Source of the DNA: UBA12014 sp029248335
GTDB lineage: Bacteria > Planctomycetota > Phycisphaerae > Phycisphaerales > SM1A02
DNA: 64,000 nucleotides
NCBI GenBank assembly: GCA_029248335.1
Contig: JAQWJM010000001.1
Span: 1-64,000, forward strand
Direction: 5' to 3'
Within the stretch, counting starts at the first letter, position 1, and the number at the start of each line of letters is the position of its first letter. This document shows positions 1-9,148 of this stretch, one piece after another. The notes below the pieces were generated by a model. The model was not told where the DNA came from and did no database searches. It saw nothing but the letters and a program-made list of their open reading frames with translations. Position numbers and translations under genes: made by a program.

Positions 1-125
1 TCGTTCCGCACGACGCCGACCTCCTGATGCTCACCCGTCCGGAACGGGAGGCCCTGATCGAGGCGATCGGTGGCCGCCGCCGCCACTGGAGACGTCTTCT
101 GAATCGCCTGGTGGCGTCGGAATGA
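1..125 (+). CDS. C-terminal fragment of an unidentified protein
   Basis: The frame is open from the left window edge to a TGA at 123-125 and encodes about 40 residues, ending ...NRLVASE. The tail is rich in Arg, Leu and Glu (for example GGRRRHWRRLLNRL) and looks like an amphipathic helix. Third codon positions are mostly G or C, as in the real genes nearby, which supports coding. It converges on the sulfotransferase gene with only 18 nt between the two stops. The family cannot be named from so short a fragment. Confidence 0.5.
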   Translation, partial: VPHDADLLMLTRPEREALIEAIGGRRRHWRRLLNRLVASE

Positions 126-143
126 CGGCCCGGGGGTTCCGAC

Positions 144-1646
144 TCAGCCCCGCTTGATCGAATCGAATCCACGGCGGAACGCGCCGAGCTTCGATTCGAA
201 GGCTTCGGCGCGACCGATGGCCGAGGTGTTGATCGGGCGACGGAGCTGCTGCTCCGAGAGCGTCGGCACGAAACGTCCCGACTTCTTCGCGTCGGTCGCG
301 ATCCGTTCGGGATGCAGGCACGAGTCGTCGAACGGCAGGCCGCACGCCTCGATGATCGTCGGCACGGTCGCTTCGGGGTCCTTCGCGAGGGACCGGTAGT
401 CGACGACCGCGGTGGGATTCGGCAGCGTCCGCGTCCAGTGGTCGACGAGTCGGAGGTGCATCGCGCTGAACGCGCCGATCCAGTCGAGCCGCGTGGTCCA
501 CGCCATGCTCACCGGGTCGAAGAGGTTCGCCCAGATGGAGATCGCGGTGTCTTCGAGATCTCGATCGGTGAAGAGCACCGTGGCCTTCGGGAAGAGGAGT
601 CCGATCATCCCCGCCTGCCGAGGAAGCATGAGGCTCTTGTTCGCGATGCGTTCCCGGCGTCCGCCGATCGCCTGGAGTCCGCGAAGGTAATCCGCCCGGA
701 TCCGCTCGAGCGTCCGGTCGTCGGCGGCCGCGGTGCGGAACGCGACCTCGGGTCCCTGCACGCCCAGGTGCTTCGACACGATCTCGTCGAGCAGGCCCGT
801 CTCGCCCGCGCCGTGCGCGTCGGGGTGGGCGCCGACGACCCGCTCCAGCAGCGACGTGCCGCTCCGGGGAAGTCCGACGATGAACACCGGCAGCCGGCTT
901 TCGGAGTTCGCGGTGGACGGCCGGTCGTCGTGGAGGTCCGCGGGGAAGGCGGCGATCAGCGCATCGGTGAGGCGGTCCGCCTCGGCGACGTCGAACGTCC
1001 CCGGGACGACCGAATTCATGCGTTCATAGGCGTCGACGGCTTCCGGATGTCGGCCGGCCTTCTCCAGCGACCGTCCCAGCAGCGAAAGCAACGGTCGGAC
1101 GACGAGGGCCGGCTGTCCCTTGCCATGGTCCTCGAGGAAGGCGTCGGCGGCGTCGATCGCCTCGTCGTATCGGCCCGTCTCGAAACAAGCCCCGACGTAG
1201 GACGCGGCGGTGCCGGGGGCGAGCCGGCGGGCCTTCGCTCGTTCTTCGAGCAGTTCGCGGCAGGCCTCGAACTCCCCGGTCCAGATCAGGCACTCGAGAT
1301 AGGTCCCCTGGGTCCGGGGATCGTTGGGGGCGATCTTCCGGGCGGTTCTCGCCTTGGACATCGCTTCCGCGAAACGTCCTCCGGCGATCAACACCGTGGC
1401 GAGGGTGGTCAGCGAGCCGGCGTCCCGGGGGGCGAGCTTCGCGGCCTTCTCCGCGGCCTTCACCGCTTCCGGCCACTGCATCGAGTTGGTCGAGGCGAGG
1501 GCGAAGATCCGGAGGCCGCCGATGTTGCGGGGATCCTTCTTCAGAACGTCCGAAGCGAGTTGCCGGGCCTGGCCCGACTGACCGGCCTCGTACAGGGCGG
1601 CGGCCTGCTGCAGGATCGCGTCGAGTTTCTTGGGGTTGAAGGCCAT
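144..1646 (-). CDS. TPR-repeat protein with C-terminal sulfotransferase domain
   Basis: A 500-residue protein. Residues 1 to about 220 are TPR-like helical repeats (AAALYEAGQSGQARQLA, WPEAVKAAEKAAKLAP, GRFAEAMSKARTARKIAPND). From about residue 250 a PAPS-dependent sulfotransferase domain follows (Sulfotransfer_3 type). Its 5'-phosphosulfate-binding loop is seen as VFIVGLPRSGTSLLERV near residues 254-270. Such TPR-sulfotransferases are thought to sulfate proteins or glycans; the substrate here is unknown. No signal peptide or membrane segment is visible, so it is probably cytoplasmic. The ATG at 1646 is chosen over upstream in-frame ATGs because conserved TPR sequence starts there and a -10-like TATCCT lies exactly 6 nt upstream. 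It is divergent from nagB. Confidence 0.85.
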   Translation of the reverse strand: MAFNPKKLDAILQQAAALYEAGQSGQARQLASDVLKKDPRNIGGLRIFALASTNSMQWPEAVKAAEKAAKLAPRDAGSLTTLATVLIAGGRFAEAMSKARTARKIAPNDPRTQGTYLECLIWTGEFEACRELLEERAKARRLAPGTAASYVGACFETGRYDEAIDAADAFLEDHGKGQPALVVRPLLSLLGRSLEKAGRHPEAVDAYERMNSVVPGTFDVAEADRLTDALIAAFPADLHDDRPSTANSESRLPVFIVGLPRSGTSLLERVVGAHPDAHGAGETGLLDEIVSKHLGVQGPEVAFRTAAADDRTLERIRADYLRGLQAIGGRRERIANKSLMLPRQAGMIGLLFPKATVLFTDRDLEDTAISIWANLFDPVSMAWTTRLDWIGAFSAMHLRLVDHWTRTLPNPTAVVDYRSLAKDPEATVPTIIEACGLPFDDSCLHPERIATDAKKSGRFVPTLSEQQLRRPINTSAIGRAEAFESKLGAFRRGFDSIKRG

Positions 1647-1652
1647 TCGGGC

Positions 1653-1658
1653 AGGATA
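1653..1658 (-). promoter_or_regulatory. -10-like element, probable leaderless start of the TPR-sulfotransferase
   Basis: On the minus strand TATCCT ends 6 nt before the ATG at 1646. The same spacing recurs at several other genes here. Transcription would begin at or next to the start codon, and no Shine-Dalgarno sequence is present. No convincing -35 box was seen. Confidence 0.4.
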
Positions 1659-1752
1659 CGAGATCGACGCCGCGGATCCCGCCGGATGCATCGGCGTGAC
1701 GCGGGACCGGGCCCGTCGATCCATCGTTTTATCCACCGGTGAATCGCCGACG

Positions 1753-1782
1753 TTGAACAACCATGTGAACTTCCGGTAGTGT
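1753..1782 (+). promoter_or_regulatory. candidate sigma70-type promoter for nagB
   Basis: TTGAAC at 1753-1758 and TAGTGT at 1777-1782 are separated by 18 nt in the divergent intergenic region. The predicted leader is about 55 nt before the ATG at 1843, which has an AAAGGG ribosome site. Both hexamers deviate from consensus. Confidence 0.3.
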
Positions 1783-1842
1783 CGGCATCAGGCGGTCCGC
1801 CGGATCCGTCGCCGACCCCGATGTGTTCTCGAAAGGGCAGCC

Positions 1843-3840
1843 ATGACCGCGATCAGCCCGAACCCGCAACGGCCCGAGTCGACCGGTCGCTTTCTGGGTA
1901 ACGGACGGACCTGTGACGAGCCCGTCCACTTCGACTGCGAGCGGATCGAGACGATCGTCTTCGAGCGGGCCGCCGACGTCAGCACCGCCATCGCCCGGGA
2001 GATCGCCGGCCTGATCCGGGCCCGGCACGGCGAGGACCGGCCCTGCGTGCTCGGGCTCGCGACCGGCTCCACCCCGACCCAGGTCTACGGCGAGCTCGTT
2101 CGCATGCACCGGGAGGAGGGGCTCTCCTTCGCGAACGTGGTCACCTTCAACCTCGACGAGTACTGGCCGATGCCGCCCGAAGCACTTCAGAGCTACCGGC
2201 GGTTCATGAACGAGCATCTCTTCGACCACATCGACATCGACAAGGGAAACACCCACGTCCCCGACGGCACGATCGCCTTCGAGGAGATCCGTGCGTACTG
2301 CGCGGCCTACGAACAGGCCATCGCGGACGCGGGGGGGATCGATCTCCAGCTGCTGGGTCTCGGTCGGACCGGTCACGTCGGTTTCAACGAGCCGGGATCC
2401 GGGGTCGACAGCCGGACCCGTCTCATCCATCTCGACCGGGTGACGCTGAAGGACGCGGCCAGCGACTTCTTCGGGGAGGAGAACGTTCCGACCCGGGCGA
2501 TCACCATGGGCGTCGGATCGATTCTCGATGCGCGTCGGGTGGTTCTGATGGCGTTCGGCGAAGGCAAGGCCGCGGTCGCGGCCCGGGCGATCGAGGGCGA
2601 GGTCACCGAGACCGTCGCGGCCTCCTTCCTCCAGCGGCACGCGGACGCCACCGTCTATCTGGATGCCGGCGCCGCCGCCTCCCTCTCGCGAAGTGCGACG
2701 CCCTGGGCCGTCGGGCCCGTGAACTGGTCGGAAGAACTGGTACGCAAGGCCGTGATCTGGCTGGCGGAGCGGGTCTCCAAGGCGATCCTCAAGCTCGAGG
2801 CCGAGGACTACAACGAACACGGACTTCAGGAACTCCTCGCCGAACGCGGAAGCGTCTACGACATCAATCTCGAGGTGTTCCGTTCGGTCCAGCGGGCGAT
2901 CACCGGCTGGCCCGGCGGCAAGCCGGCGGGACGAAAGCGGTCGGGCGACATCGATCGTCCGCAGGACGAGGTCTTCCCCAAGCGGATCCTCGTGTTCAGC
3001 CCGCATCCCGACGACGACGTGATCTCGATGGGGGGGACGCTGATCAGGCTCGTCGACCAGGGGCACGAGGTGCACGTCGCGTATCAGACCTCGGGCAACA
3101 TCGCGGTCTTCGACAGCGAGGCGTTGCGTTTCGCGGACTTCGTCGCGCACTTCAACGGGATGTTCGGGTTCGGGGCCGCCGAGGCCGAGGCGATGGAACG
3201 TCGCGTCGCCGACGTGCTGCGTCGGAAGAATCCGGGTGAGGTCGACATTCCCGAAGTGCAGAAGATCAAGGGTCTGATCCGTCGCATCGAAGCGACGGAC
3301 GCGGGCCGGAGCTGCGGGCTTCGGGACGACCGACTCCACTTCCTCGACCTGCCGTTCTACGAGACCGGACGGGTGACCAAGAAGCCCCTCGGTGAAGCGG
3401 ACGTCACGATCATCGCCGACCTTCTCCGGAAGGTGAAGCCGCACCAGGTCTACGCCGCGGGCGATCTCTCGGATCCGCACGGAACCCACCGGACGTGCCT
3501 CACCGCGGTCTTCCGCGCGATGGAGGCGATCGCCGAGGACGACTGGGCGTCGAACTGCGTGCTCTGGCTGTATCGAGGCGCGTGGCAGGAGTGGGCGATC
3601 GAACACTTCGACATGGCGGTTCCCGTCTCGCCCGGTGAACTGAAGCGCAAGATCACCGCGATCTTCAAGCACCAGTCGCAGAAGGACAAGGCGCTCTTCC
3701 CCGGGCCCGACGAACGTGAATTCTGGCAACGGGCCGAGCAACGGAACCGCGGAACCGCGGATCGGCTCAACCGGCTCGGGTTCGCCGAGTACGAAGCCGT
3801 CGAGGCGTTCGTCCGCTGGGACGGGCGGCCCATCGACTGA
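1843..3840 (+). CDS. nagB: glucosamine-6-phosphate deaminase / PIG-L (LmbE) deacetylase fusion
   Basis: A 665-residue two-domain protein. Residues about 25-300 are a NagB domain. The sugar-phosphate loop (LGLATGSTPTQVYGEL), the FNLDEYWPM segment and the family motif LLGLGRTGHVGFNEPGS are all present, so it should convert glucosamine-6-phosphate to fructose-6-phosphate and ammonia. From about residue 380 a PIG-L/LmbE zinc deacetylase domain follows, starting RILVFSPHPDDDVISMGG (the metal-binding HPDDD motif) and including DLSDPHGTHRTC. NagB-PIG-L fusions of this length are known in other bacteria; the N-acetyl-sugar substrate of the second half is not established. The stop codon overlaps the ABC ATPase start by one base, so it may head the downstream operon. 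Its function suggests amino-sugar catabolism rather than pigment synthesis. Confidence 0.9.
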   Translation: MTAISPNPQRPESTGRFLGNGRTCDEPVHFDCERIETIVFERAADVSTAIAREIAGLIRARHGEDRPCVLGLATGSTPTQVYGELVRMHREEGLSFANVVTFNLDEYWPMPPEALQSYRRFMNEHLFDHIDIDKGNTHVPDGTIAFEEIRAYCAAYEQAIADAGGIDLQLLGLGRTGHVGFNEPGSGVDSRTRLIHLDRVTLKDAASDFFGEENVPTRAITMGVGSILDARRVVLMAFGEGKAAVAARAIEGEVTETVAASFLQRHADATVYLDAGAAASLSRSATPWAVGPVNWSEELVRKAVIWLAERVSKAILKLEAEDYNEHGLQELLAERGSVYDINLEVFRSVQRAITGWPGGKPAGRKRSGDIDRPQDEVFPKRILVFSPHPDDDVISMGGTLIRLVDQGHEVHVAYQTSGNIAVFDSEALRFADFVAHFNGMFGFGAAEAEAMERRVADVLRRKNPGEVDIPEVQKIKGLIRRIEATDAGRSCGLRDDRLHFLDLPFYETGRVTKKPLGEADVTIIADLLRKVKPHQVYAAGDLSDPHGTHRTCLTAVFRAMEAIAEDDWASNCVLWLYRGAWQEWAIEHFDMAVPVSPGELKRKITAIFKHQSQKDKALFPGPDEREFWQRAEQRNRGTADRLNRLGFAEYEAVEAFVRWDGRPID

Positions 3841-4808
3841 TGCCTGGTGCCGTCCGAGTCATGCCCGGCGACGGGTCCTCGAGGGAGCCGTCGCCACCTC
3901 CCTCGAGTCCGGCGCTGCTGGTGCGCGGCGTGGAGAAGTCCTTCGGTCGCCTGAAGGCGCTCGACGGCGTGGACCTCGAACTCGGGCGCGGGGAGTGGAC
4001 CGCCCTGCTCGGACCCAACGGCGCCGGCAAGACCACGCTGATGCGCTGCATCGCGGGGCTCATCCGCGAGGATGCGGGCTCGATCTCGGTCTTCGGGCGC
4101 GGTCGACCGACGGCGGAGGATCTCGGCTTCGTGCCCCAGCGCATCGCGCTGCACGACACGATGACGGCCCGCGAGCATCTCGTGAACTACTGCGACCTCC
4201 TCGGCGTGCGTCGACGGGATCGCGCCGATCGGGTCGGCTGGGCGCTCGAGTTCAGCCAGCTCGAGGATCGTGCCGACGATCAGGTGCGTCACTACTCGGG
4301 CGGGATGCAACGGCGGCTCAATCTCGCGGTCAGCGTGCTCCATCGCCCGCGACTGCTGCTGCTCGACGAGCCGACCGAAGGCGTCGATCCGCAGGCCCGG
4401 GTCGCGATCTGGCGGATGGTCGAGGATCTTCGACGCGAGGGGGCGACGATTCTCCATGCGACCCACCTCATCGAGGAGGCGGAGACGCTCATCGACTCGG
4501 TCGCGATCATCGATCACGGCCGGCTCGTGGCGCGGGGTGACACCGCGAACCTCGCCCGCGCGCACGACATCCCGTCCTTCGAACTCGAGGCTCGTCCGGT
4601 CGCGGCGGTCGCCGAGGACTTCGTTCCGCCGGTCGGTTCGTGGAACGGACGGACGATCCGAGTGCCGCTGGAAGGGCTCGGCGAGGAACTGCACCAGGCG
4701 ATCTCGAAGCTCGAGGCGATTCCCGGCGGCATCGAGGGCGTTCGCCTGCATGAGGCGAGCCTCGAGGAGGTCTTCCTCTCGCTGACGGGCCGAGGTCTTC
4801 GCGAATGA
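3840..4808 (+). CDS. ABC transporter ATP-binding protein
   Basis: A 322-residue ABC ATPase of the ABC-2 exporter class. Visible motifs are Walker A (LLGPNGAGKTTLMRC), the Q-loop (LGFVPQR), the signature (YSGGMQRRL), Walker B (LLLLDEPTEGVD) and the switch histidine (HATH). The C-terminal 80 residues after the nucleotide-binding core are the usual extension of this group. The ATG overlaps the nagB TGA by one base and the gene overlaps the methyltransferase start by four. Its natural partner is the ABC-2 permease at 7824-9095 in the same operon. Together they would export a lipid-linked or pigment product across the inner membrane; the cargo is inferred from context only. Confidence 0.92.
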   Translation: MPGAVRVMPGDGSSREPSPPPSSPALLVRGVEKSFGRLKALDGVDLELGRGEWTALLGPNGAGKTTLMRCIAGLIREDAGSISVFGRGRPTAEDLGFVPQRIALHDTMTAREHLVNYCDLLGVRRRDRADRVGWALEFSQLEDRADDQVRHYSGGMQRRLNLAVSVLHRPRLLLLDEPTEGVDPQARVAIWRMVEDLRREGATILHATHLIEEAETLIDSVAIIDHGRLVARGDTANLARAHDIPSFELEARPVAAVAEDFVPPVGSWNGRTIRVPLEGLGEELHQAISKLEAIPGGIEGVRLHEASLEEVFLSLTGRGLRE

Positions 4809-5530
4809 GCGTGACCGCCGCCAGCCCGGAGGTTTCGCCGGGAGGCGACGAAGCCGTGCTGGAGGTCTACGACCGCGCCGCGTCCCGGTACGACCTCGTC
4901 AACGACCTGGTCAGCTTCGGGACGAGCAACTGGTATCGGCGCAGGACGATCCTCTCGCTCGAACTGCCCGAAGACGCCACGTTGGTCGACGTGGGAACCG
5001 GAACCGGCTCCCTGGCGGTCGCGGCCCAGCGATTCCTGCCCGATTCCCCCGCGATCGTGGCGGTCGATCCGTCGACGGAGATGCGGGGGCTGGCGGTGAA
5101 GGCGGGGGTCCGAGACGTTCGACCCGGTTCGTTCGAGTCGATCCCCGTCGACGACCATTCGATGGATGCGGTGGTGAGCGGGTACGCGATCCGGTACGCC
5201 GAGGATCTGCCGACCGCGTTCGCGGAGATCCGGCGGGTGCTGCGTCCGGGCGGACGACTCGTGCTCCTGGAGATGATCGTTCCTCCCCGGGGATTTCGAC
5301 GCAAGCTCGCTCGATTCCTGATCCAGGGCGTCGGTTCACGGGTCCTTCCCGTGATCTGCCGATCACGAGCGGCGGGTGATCTTCTTCGGCACTTCTGGAA
5401 CGCGATATCCTCTTTCGATCCACCCGAGGTGGTGACCGCCGCACTGACCGAGGCGGGGTTCGAAGAGGTGGAATACCGCCATGTCGGCGGGTTGCTTGGA
5501 GAGTTTCGTGCAAGGGTCTCCGATGTCTGA
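4805..5530 (+). CDS. UbiE/MenG-like SAM-dependent methyltransferase
   Basis: A 241-residue class I methyltransferase. The AdoMet motif I is LVDVGTGTGSLAV (around residue 60), followed by an acidic strand end (VAVDPS) and the post-motif RVLRPGGRLVLLEM. The N-terminal part (YDRAASRYDLVNDLVSFG) and the RRVLRPGG context are typical of the UbiE/COQ5 family, which C-methylates quinone precursors. In aryl-polyene clusters a methyltransferase of this broad class modifies the aryl head group, so that role fits this operon; a general quinone methyltransferase cannot be excluded. It starts in a 4-nt ATGA overlap with the ABC ATPase and its end overlaps the next gene by 8 nt. Confidence 0.85.
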   Translation: MSVTAASPEVSPGGDEAVLEVYDRAASRYDLVNDLVSFGTSNWYRRRTILSLELPEDATLVDVGTGTGSLAVAAQRFLPDSPAIVAVDPSTEMRGLAVKAGVRDVRPGSFESIPVDDHSMDAVVSGYAIRYAEDLPTAFAEIRRVLRPGGRLVLLEMIVPPRGFRRKLARFLIQGVGSRVLPVICRSRAAGDLLRHFWNAISSFDPPEVVTAALTEAGFEEVEYRHVGGLLGEFRARVSDV

Positions 5531-6113
5531 ACCAGTCCGACGAGCCAACGGCGCCCGGCGATGCCGCCGCGGCGCGGCCATCGCGTTCGGCGTCGCCTTG
5601 ACGGCCTTCGGCTGTCAGCAGGGCCCCGAGCGAACCGCGGAGGTCACCGAGGCGTCCGCCGAGGTGTCCGCCGAGGCGGAGCCCGATCGCCCGGTTGAAT
5701 TCGCGACGCTTCGCATCGAACTCGCCACGCCCGGACACGCCGGCAAGAAGCTCTTTCTCGCCGCGGCGCAGACGCCGGACGGCTGGCTCAAGGCGACCGG
5801 TTGGACCGCGGCGACGTCCGCGGTCGTCACCCCGCCGATCACCGTGATCGAATTCGAATCGATCCCGGCCCGCCCCACCGCGATCTCCGCGTTCATCGAC
5901 GTCGATGTCGACGAGGAACTCGATCGAGGCCTCTTCGGCATCCCCACCGAGCCGTGGGGTTTCTCGAACGATCTCACGCCGTTCTTCGGAGCGCCACGCT
6001 TCAAGGACGCGATCATCGACGTCGAGGCGCCTTCGACCGTGACCACCATCCGCATCCGCGGTGGCGAAGGCGGTGATCGCGGCGACGCCGAACCGATCGA
6101 GGGCGATCGATGA
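5523..6113 (+). CDS. DUF2141 domain lipoprotein
   Basis: A 196-residue exported protein. It has a basic n-region (RRANGARRCRRG), a hydrophobic stretch (AIAFGVALTAFG) and a Cys that could be lipidated (TAFGC; a weak lipobox). A spacer rich in Glu and Ala leads to a DUF2141 domain, recognisable from the beta-strand pattern and the GIPTEPWGFSND motif near residue 140. DUF2141 has no established biochemical role. The ATG at 5523 is preferred over an in-frame ATG at 5481 because it places the basic n-region first. It sits between a methyltransferase and two acyltransferases in a tight operon, hinting at a cell-envelope step or structural role for the cluster product. Confidence 0.75.
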   Translation: MSEPVRRANGARRCRRGAAIAFGVALTAFGCQQGPERTAEVTEASAEVSAEAEPDRPVEFATLRIELATPGHAGKKLFLAAAQTPDGWLKATGWTAATSAVVTPPITVIEFESIPARPTAISAFIDVDVDEELDRGLFGIPTEPWGFSNDLTPFFGAPRFKDAIIDVEAPSTVTTIRIRGGEGGDRGDAEPIEGDR

Positions 6114-6892
6114 CGTCGACGGGTCCCGACACCTCCGCGTTCCGGATTCCGATGCCGTTGCCCTCGCGACTGGTGGCCCGGGGCCTGCTCGGCTTCCTGC
6201 ATTTCGCCGGTCGCCTGGTCTGCCGGGTTCCGATCCGCCGCCGCGGGTTCGATTCCGCGGCCCGGCTTCCGCAGTCGATCATGGTGGCGAACCATCACAG
6301 CCTGATCGACACGCCCTGTCTCTTCATGTCCGTGGCCCGGGGAAGACGGAACCGGACCGCGACGGTCGGCGGGCTCGACTACTTCGCGGCCCGCCCCGAG
6401 CAGCCGTGGCATGAACGCCTCTTCCGCCGCGGGGTGATCTGGTTCATTCGAAGTTCGATGAACGTGATGCTCATCGACCGGGTCGGCGGCGAGTACTCGG
6501 AACTCGACCGGATCGATGAGATGATCGCGCAGGGATGGAGTCTCGTGATCTTCCCGGAGGCCACCCGGAGTCGGGACGGACGGATCGGCCGATTCCGGCA
6601 TGGTGCCGCCGAACTCGCCCGCCGAAACGATCTCCCGGTGATTCCGGTCCGCATCGACGGCACGGAACGCATCCTTCCGCCGGGCGTCTCCTGGCCGCAG
6701 TCCGCGCCGTTGCGAATGGTCGCGGGCGAACCGCTCCGGGCCGAGCCGGACGAGACCGCCGCCGCGTTCACCAAGCGGCTCATCATCGCGATCGAAGCAC
6801 TGGCCGAGGATCCCTCCCGGTGCCCGGAGGCGGACTCGATCGGTGCCGCGCCTGGTTCCGACGGGTCGCTGGTGACGGAGCGGGTCGGATGA
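6110..6892 (+). CDS. PlsC-type 1-acyl-glycerol-3-phosphate acyltransferase family protein
   Basis: A 260-residue acyltransferase. The catalytic HX4D motif is present (ANHHSLIDTP, near residue 62), as is the substrate motif FPEATRSRDG near 145, close to the family FPEGTRS. A downstream VIPVRIDGTERI block matches motif IV. The family moves an acyl chain from ACP or CoA to a hydroxyl, usually in phospholipid synthesis. Within this operon it could transfer the ACP-bound polyene to a glycerolipid. It begins in a 4-nt overlap with the DUF2141 gene and ends in a 4-nt overlap with the LpxL-like gene. Confidence 0.85.
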   Translation: MTSTGPDTSAFRIPMPLPSRLVARGLLGFLHFAGRLVCRVPIRRRGFDSAARLPQSIMVANHHSLIDTPCLFMSVARGRRNRTATVGGLDYFAARPEQPWHERLFRRGVIWFIRSSMNVMLIDRVGGEYSELDRIDEMIAQGWSLVIFPEATRSRDGRIGRFRHGAAELARRNDLPVIPVRIDGTERILPPGVSWPQSAPLRMVAGEPLRAEPDETAAAFTKRLIIAIEALAEDPSRCPEADSIGAAPGSDGSLVTERVG

Positions 6893-7827
6893 AGTCCCGA
6901 CGCATCAGTCTGACCGAGCGGATCGCGGTCTCCTCCCTGCTGCGGGGCTACGCCCATGCGCCGGGGCTGATGCACCGAATCCGGCCGCGGATGGTCCGGG
7001 AGACCTGGCGACGGGCCGAGGCCTGGCGGTCCAGCCTTCGGGAGAACGGCCGGATCATCCTCGGCGAGGACGCATCCGACGTCGAGATCGACGACTACGG
7101 CATCGGCGTGCTGGAGCACATGCAGCGATACATGGAAGGGCTGGTGCTCGCTTCCCGGTCCCCCCGCGATGAACTGCTCGAACGGATCGAGACCGTGGAA
7201 GGCCTGCCGGCCTTTCGGGAGATCTTCGATCGACGCGGCGAACGCGGACTCATCCTGCTCTCGATCCACATGGGCGAGTTCGAGCCGGCGGCCGCGTACA
7301 TGGGTCGACACACCCCGGTGCACGTGCTCTATCGCCGCGATCGGATCAAGACGCTCGAACGCATCCGGGCGGAGGCCCGTCGCCGACTGGGAGTCGTCGA
7401 GCACGCGGTCGACGACGGTGTGAACGCCTGGCTCGCGCTCCGCGACATGCTGGACGCGGGCGAGGTGGTCGCCCTGCTCGGTGATCGGGTCCAGCCCGGT
7501 CAGACCGGCGTCTTCATGCCGATGTTCGGCCGCATGATGGAGATCCCGGTGGGGCCCTTCAAGCTCGCCCAGGTGACCGAAAGCCGAATCGTGCCGGTGT
7601 TCAACTGGTGGCGACCGGACGGCCGGCTCGCGATGCGGATGGAGGACGCGATCGAGGTCGAAGGCGACCTTCGTCGGGATCCTGCGAGCAACCCCGCCAT
7701 GCGACGGTGGGTCGAGCTCATCGAGGCCCGCATCGCCGCGACGCCCGCGCAGTGGCTCAACGTGCATCCCGTCTGGAGGGTGTCCGAGCATCCCGATCGC
7801 ACCACCGATGATCGGAACGCCGCGTGA
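6889..7827 (+). CDS. LpxL/HtrB-like lysophospholipid (lauroyl-type) acyltransferase
   Basis: A 312-residue protein of the LpxL/HtrB family. The catalytic HX4D/E motif is seen as HMGEFE near residue 127, followed by VHVLYRRD and a downstream block (VVALLGDRVQPGQTG) typical of the family. Family members transfer acyl chains onto lipid A. Homologues are regular members of aryl-polyene clusters, where they are thought to attach the polyene to a lipid or sugar head. No strong N-terminal transmembrane helix is visible, unlike E. coli LpxL, so association with the membrane may be peripheral. Both ends overlap neighbours by 4 nt. Confidence 0.82.
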   Translation: MKSRRISLTERIAVSSLLRGYAHAPGLMHRIRPRMVRETWRRAEAWRSSLRENGRIILGEDASDVEIDDYGIGVLEHMQRYMEGLVLASRSPRDELLERIETVEGLPAFREIFDRRGERGLILLSIHMGEFEPAAAYMGRHTPVHVLYRRDRIKTLERIRAEARRRLGVVEHAVDDGVNAWLALRDMLDAGEVVALLGDRVQPGQTGVFMPMFGRMMEIPVGPFKLAQVTESRIVPVFNWWRPDGRLAMRMEDAIEVEGDLRRDPASNPAMRRWVELIEARIAATPAQWLNVHPVWRVSEHPDRTTDDRNAA

Positions 7828-9095
7828 AACGACTCGCCCTCCTGCGCATCTCGTGGATCACCCTCTACCGCGATCGGCTCGGCGTCCTGCTCTACGCCCT
7901 CGTCCCGATCATCTTCCTCTCGATCTTCGCGAGCGTGTTCCAGGGGTTCGGCCGCAACGGCGAGAGCAAGGTCCGCATCGCGATCCTCGATCTCGACGGC
8001 AGCCCGGCGGCTCGATCGCTGGAACTCGCGGTTCGGGAATCGAGCGGTCGAATCGACCTGGTCGAGATCGAGGGCGACGACGTGACCGCCGCGGATCGTG
8101 AAGTGGCGAGTGGAAGCTTCCCCGCCGCGGTGGTGATTCCAGCCGGGTTCGGTGCCGCGGTCGGCAAGGCCACCGCGGAGATCCCGCCGCTCGTCGTCCG
8201 ATTCGACCCTGCGAATCCGATCGCCCCCGACTTCGCTCGCGGCGTGCTCGCAGGCGCGGCCTGGAAGGGACTCGCGCCGCAGATGCTCGGCCGTCAGATC
8301 AAGGTCCTGGAGATGGTCGCCGGCACCCTCACCCCCGCCCAGCAGGGGCTCGCCGAAACGCTCCAGAAAGCGGGCGGTGAAGGCGGGAAACCACCGCCGA
8401 TCGTGGAACGGCTCGCCCTCGCGACGCAGGTGCCGATCGACGGCGGGCCGGTCGCGATCGGACAGGGCGGCCCGTCCCTGGTCACCTACTACACCGCGGC
8501 GATCGGCGTGATGTTCATGCTCTTCAGTGCGCTCTCGACCACCGGATGGCTGCTCGAGGATCAGGAGCGAGGCGTGCTCGACCGGCTTCGGACCTCGGGG
8601 ATCGGGCCGTGGACGGTTCTCTTGAACCGGTTCCTCTTCGCGATTCTCGTCGGTTCCCTGCAGATCGGCGTGATGCTGGTGTGGGCGGCCGCGGTCTTCG
8701 GCGTCCGGTTCTTCTCGGTGCGGCAGTTCGTCGCCCTGCTGATCATCATCCCCGCGGTGGCGGCCGCATCCGCGGGCCTCGGCCTGCTGATCACCGGGAT
8801 CGCACGGACCCGCCGCCAGCAGACCACGATCGGAACCATCACGGTGCTGATCCTCAGCGCCGTCGGTGGAAGCATGATCCCGACCTTCCTGATGCCACCG
8901 TCGCTGAAGGCCGTCGGTCAGTGGGCCTTCAACGCCCGCGCCATCGACGCGATGCAGCAGATACTCTGGTACACCACCTCGGACGACACGCTTTCCGCGA
9001 TGCTGGGGAGGATCGGTCCGGCGCTGGGCCTGATCGGCGCGACCACCGTGATCTGCCTGGTGGGAGCGCGGGTGGCGATGTCCCGCTGGCAGTGA
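7824..9095 (+). CDS. ABC-2 type transporter permease
   Basis: A 423-residue membrane protein starting at a GTG that overlaps the previous stop by 4 nt. One N-terminal helix (residues about 18-38) is followed by a large extracytoplasmic domain of roughly 180 residues. A block of five hydrophobic segments comes next (TYYTAAIGVMFMLFSALS, FLFAILVGSLQIGVMLVW, FVALLIIIPAVAAASAGLGL, a fourth around ITVLILSAVGGSM, and a C-terminal one). This is the standard ABC-2 exporter layout. It pairs with the ATPase at 3840-4808, from which it is separated by four genes. It probably exports a hydrophobic cluster product. Confidence 0.88.
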   Translation: MKRLALLRISWITLYRDRLGVLLYALVPIIFLSIFASVFQGFGRNGESKVRIAILDLDGSPAARSLELAVRESSGRIDLVEIEGDDVTAADREVASGSFPAAVVIPAGFGAAVGKATAEIPPLVVRFDPANPIAPDFARGVLAGAAWKGLAPQMLGRQIKVLEMVAGTLTPAQQGLAETLQKAGGEGGKPPPIVERLALATQVPIDGGPVAIGQGGPSLVTYYTAAIGVMFMLFSALSTTGWLLEDQERGVLDRLRTSGIGPWTVLLNRFLFAILVGSLQIGVMLVWAAAVFGVRFFSVRQFVALLIIIPAVAAASAGLGLLITGIARTRRQQTTIGTITVLILSAVGGSMIPTFLMPPSLKAVGQWAFNARAIDAMQQILWYTTSDDTLSAMLGRIGPALGLIGATTVICLVGARVAMSRWQ

Positions 9096-9148
9096 GCAGC
9101 ACCCGGGCCGAACGACGACGCGTCGCCGGTCCGCCCACGGAGATGTGC

